In this document: one piece after another, positions 5,681 through 7,633 of the stretch | Layout of the letters: each line of letters begins with the position of its first letter | Position numbering within the stretch: position 1 is the stretch's first letter | Source of the DNA: an uncultured Bacillaceae bacterium | Lineage (GTDB): Bacteria > Bacillota > Bacilli > Bacillales > Alkalibacillaceae | Length of the DNA: 7,633 bases | Reading direction: 5' to 3' | Assembly: GCA_937958375.1 (NCBI GenBank) | Contig: CALGNY010000028.1 | Coordinates: 1-7,633 of the forward strand | Program-made: the position numbers and the translations under genes | Notes under the pieces: generated by a model | Told to the model about the DNA's origin: nothing | What the model saw: only the letters and a program-made list of their open reading frames with translations | Databases searched by the model: none

Positions 5681-7618
5681 ATGATCTTCATGCAACTCAA
5701 TCAAGTCAGCAAATCATTTGGCGCTGACCTTATTCTATCGGATATTAAATTAGAAGTACATAACCAGGATCGGATTGCCATTGTCGGGCGCAACGGTGCC
5801 GGCAAGTCAACGTTGTTGAAAATTATGGCTGGAGAGCTATCGTACGACGGTGAGATCTATCAACCGAAGGATTTGACGATCGGTTATTTGGAACAGCATT
5901 CGGGGCTTAACTCAACGGCCTCGATATGGGATGAGATGCTTTCATTGTTTGAAAAAACGATTGCTTTGGAAAAAGAATTACGACGAATGGAAGAAAAAAT
6001 GGCCGATCCTTCGTTTATGGAAAATGAAGCAGCCTACCAAGAACTCCTGTCTGATTACGATAAAAAGCAACATCAATTCCAGTCATCGGGTGGGTTTCAG
6101 TATGAAGCTGAGATTGAAGCCGTTTTACATGGACTTGATTTTGGTCATTTCGATTTTTCCACGCCCGTCAATGAATTGAGTGGTGGGCAAAAAACCCGTT
6201 TGGCTTTGGCGAAACTCTTATTGGCCAAGCCACAATTGTTGATCTTGGATGAGCCGACAAACCATTTGGATATTAAAACGTTAAGCTGGTTGGAATCCTA
6301 TTTGCGCGGCTATGATGGAGCGATTGTCATTGTTTCGCACGATCGGTATTTTCTCGATCGGACGGTCTCGATCGTATATGAGGTCACTTTTCAAAAAACC
6401 AAGAAATATCATGGAAATTACAGCTATTATTTGAGTCAGCGGGCAAAGGATTACGAACTTGAAGTCAAACAATATGAAAAACAGCAATCTGAAGTTCGTC
6501 AGTTAGAGGATTTCATTCAACGAAATATCGCTAGGGATTCGACGAGCAACCGTGCGAAGGCCAGGAGAAAACAGTTGGAGAAAATGGAGCTTATGGACAG
6601 GCCGACACTTGAGAATAAATCGACCAAATTCTCTTTCTCCATTCATCGAAAAAGTGGGAATGATGTCTTGAAGGTTGAAGATTTGAGTGCGACTTATGAG
6701 GATTTGAAGGAACCTGTATTTAAGAATGTGAGTTTTCATGTCAATCGGGGCGATCGACTAGCGATTGTCGGACCGAATGGTGTTGGCAAATCCACGTTAC
6801 TGAAAGCAATTTTGAAAAAAATCAATCCGATTAGTGGGGACATCCAGGTCGGGACGAATGTCCAGTTTGGTTACTATGATCAGGAACAGGCTTCTTTACA
6901 TGCAAACAAAACCGTCCTGCAGGAACTATGGGATGATTATCCGCTTCATAACGAAAAGGATATCCGGACGGTACTCGGTAATTTCCTATTCAGCGGTGAT
7001 GACGTATTGAAAACCGTCGGCATGCTGAGTGGTGGCGAAAAAGCACGTCTCCTGCTATCCAAGTTGATGATGCAGCAAGCCAATGTACTCGTCATGGACG
7101 AGCCGACGAACCATTTGGACTTGGACAGCAAAGAAGTCCTCGAGGCAGCACTGGCTGATTTTCCAGGAACAATCATTTTCGTCTCCCACGACAGATATTT
7201 CATCAACCGGATCGCAACTGAAGTCATGGAACTGAACCGACAAGGAGCCCGTGTGTTTTTGGGTGATTACGATTATTATATCGAAAAAATTGAAGAAGAA
7301 GCTGAACTGAAAGAGTTAAACCAGAAAGCGAACATGCAAGAAAATGATAAGCCTGATAAACAAGATTTCGAAAAAGAAAAAGAATATAAACGCAATCTTC
7401 GTAAACTCCAGCGAAAACTAGAATCGACGGAAGAAGAGATTATGGAATACGAAGCTGCGATTGAGCAATTGGAAGAAAAAATGAACGACCCCGAAATCGC
7501 AGGAGATTACACTGAATTGCAATCTATCCAATCAAAGTTAGATGAACATCATAAACAGTTGGAGAACTTGATGGAAGAATGGGAAACACTGCACGAACAG
7601 TTGGAAGTGATGGAGTAG
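5681..7618 (+). CDS. ydiF: ABC-F family ATP-binding protein, YdiF type
   Basis: Cytosolic twin-ATPase without membrane domains; ABC-F proteins bind the ribosomal E site and help stalled or antibiotic-blocked ribosomes. The 645-residue product has two complete ABC domains: Walker A GRNGAGKST (36-44), signature LSGGQ (166-170) and Walker B LLILDEP (186-192); then Walker A GPNGVGKST (364-372), signature LSGGE (449-453) and Walker B VLVMDEP (469-475). Both DEPTNHLD and VSHDRYF segments are intact, so both sites should hydrolyse ATP. The interdomain linker (about 240-320, rich in Lys, Arg, Glu and Gln) is the part that reaches toward the peptidyl-tRNA. A charged coiled coil fills about 535-645. 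Length and sequence closely match B. subtilis YdiF, which also neighbours rex. The linker is of ordinary length, so I do not predict dedicated antibiotic resistance. Start chosen by ribosome binding site; it is divergent from rex. Confidence 0.96.
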   Translation: MIFMQLNQVSKSFGADLILSDIKLEVHNQDRIAIVGRNGAGKSTLLKIMAGELSYDGEIYQPKDLTIGYLEQHSGLNSTASIWDEMLSLFEKTIALEKELRRMEEKMADPSFMENEAAYQELLSDYDKKQHQFQSSGGFQYEAEIEAVLHGLDFGHFDFSTPVNELSGGQKTRLALAKLLLAKPQLLILDEPTNHLDIKTLSWLESYLRGYDGAIVIVSHDRYFLDRTVSIVYEVTFQKTKKYHGNYSYYLSQRAKDYELEVKQYEKQQSEVRQLEDFIQRNIARDSTSNRAKARRKQLEKMELMDRPTLENKSTKFSFSIHRKSGNDVLKVEDLSATYEDLKEPVFKNVSFHVNRGDRLAIVGPNGVGKSTLLKAILKKINPISGDIQVGTNVQFGYYDQEQASLHANKTVLQELWDDYPLHNEKDIRTVLGNFLFSGDDVLKTVGMLSGGEKARLLLSKLMMQQANVLVMDEPTNHLDLDSKEVLEAALADFPGTIIFVSHDRYFINRIATEVMELNRQGARVFLGDYDYYIEKIEEEAELKELNQKANMQENDKPDKQDFEKEKEYKRNLRKLQRKLESTEEEIMEYEAAIEQLEEKMNDPEIAGDYTELQSIQSKLDEHHKQLENLMEEWETLHEQLEVME

Positions 7619-7633
7619 ATTTTGATTGTGAAG

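Noticed and set aside
6281..7243. Minus-strand open frames inside the ABC-F gene
   Set aside because: Short antisense shadows of conserved ATPase sequence with no translation signals or recognisable products.

Overview
The window looks like chromosomal DNA of a low-to-moderate GC Gram-positive bacterium of the order Bacillales. The signs are strong AGGAGG-type ribosome binding sites, a class I heat-shock operon under a perfect CIRCE operator, a Bacillus-type Rex repressor, and the ydiF / rex / ydiK / ydiL / groES-groEL neighbourhood known from Bacillus subtilis (recalled, not searched). A member of the Planococcaceae (Sporosarcina-like) is my best guess; this rests on general impression and on the style of the intergenic repeat, so it is tentative.

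Layout: groEL and groES lie on the minus strand (1-1956) with their promoter and CIRCE operator at about 1996-2062. Divergent from them is a two-gene plus-strand unit: a CPBP-family membrane protease (ydiL, best start a TTG at 2195) and a small two-helix membrane protein (ydiK), closed by a rho-independent terminator at 3123-3158. Next comes a gene-free 360-base stretch holding about fourteen degenerate 21-base tandem repeats (3185-3478), which run up to the 3' end of a minus-strand DHA2-family drug/proton antiporter (3485-4888). Upstream of the antiporter on the same strand is rex, the NADH/NAD+-sensing repressor (4968-5594). Divergent from rex is a complete ABC-F ATPase of the YdiF type (5681-7618).

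The genes are housekeeping rather than one pathway: protein folding (GroES/GroEL), translation (ABC-F), redox-responsive transcription (Rex), membrane proteolysis or maturation (CPBP) and efflux (MFS). Compared with the B. subtilis order as I remember it, the genes between rex and ydiK (tatAy-tatCy) are absent and the MFS gene plus the repeat array sit there instead; moaC is also absent between rex and ydiF. This is the most variable part of the window.

I see no tRNA, rRNA, insertion sequence, CRISPR array or phage gene. No obviously new multi-gene system is present. The least explained element is the 21-base repeat array. Several start codons were reassigned from ribosome binding site position (ydiL, rex, ydiF).
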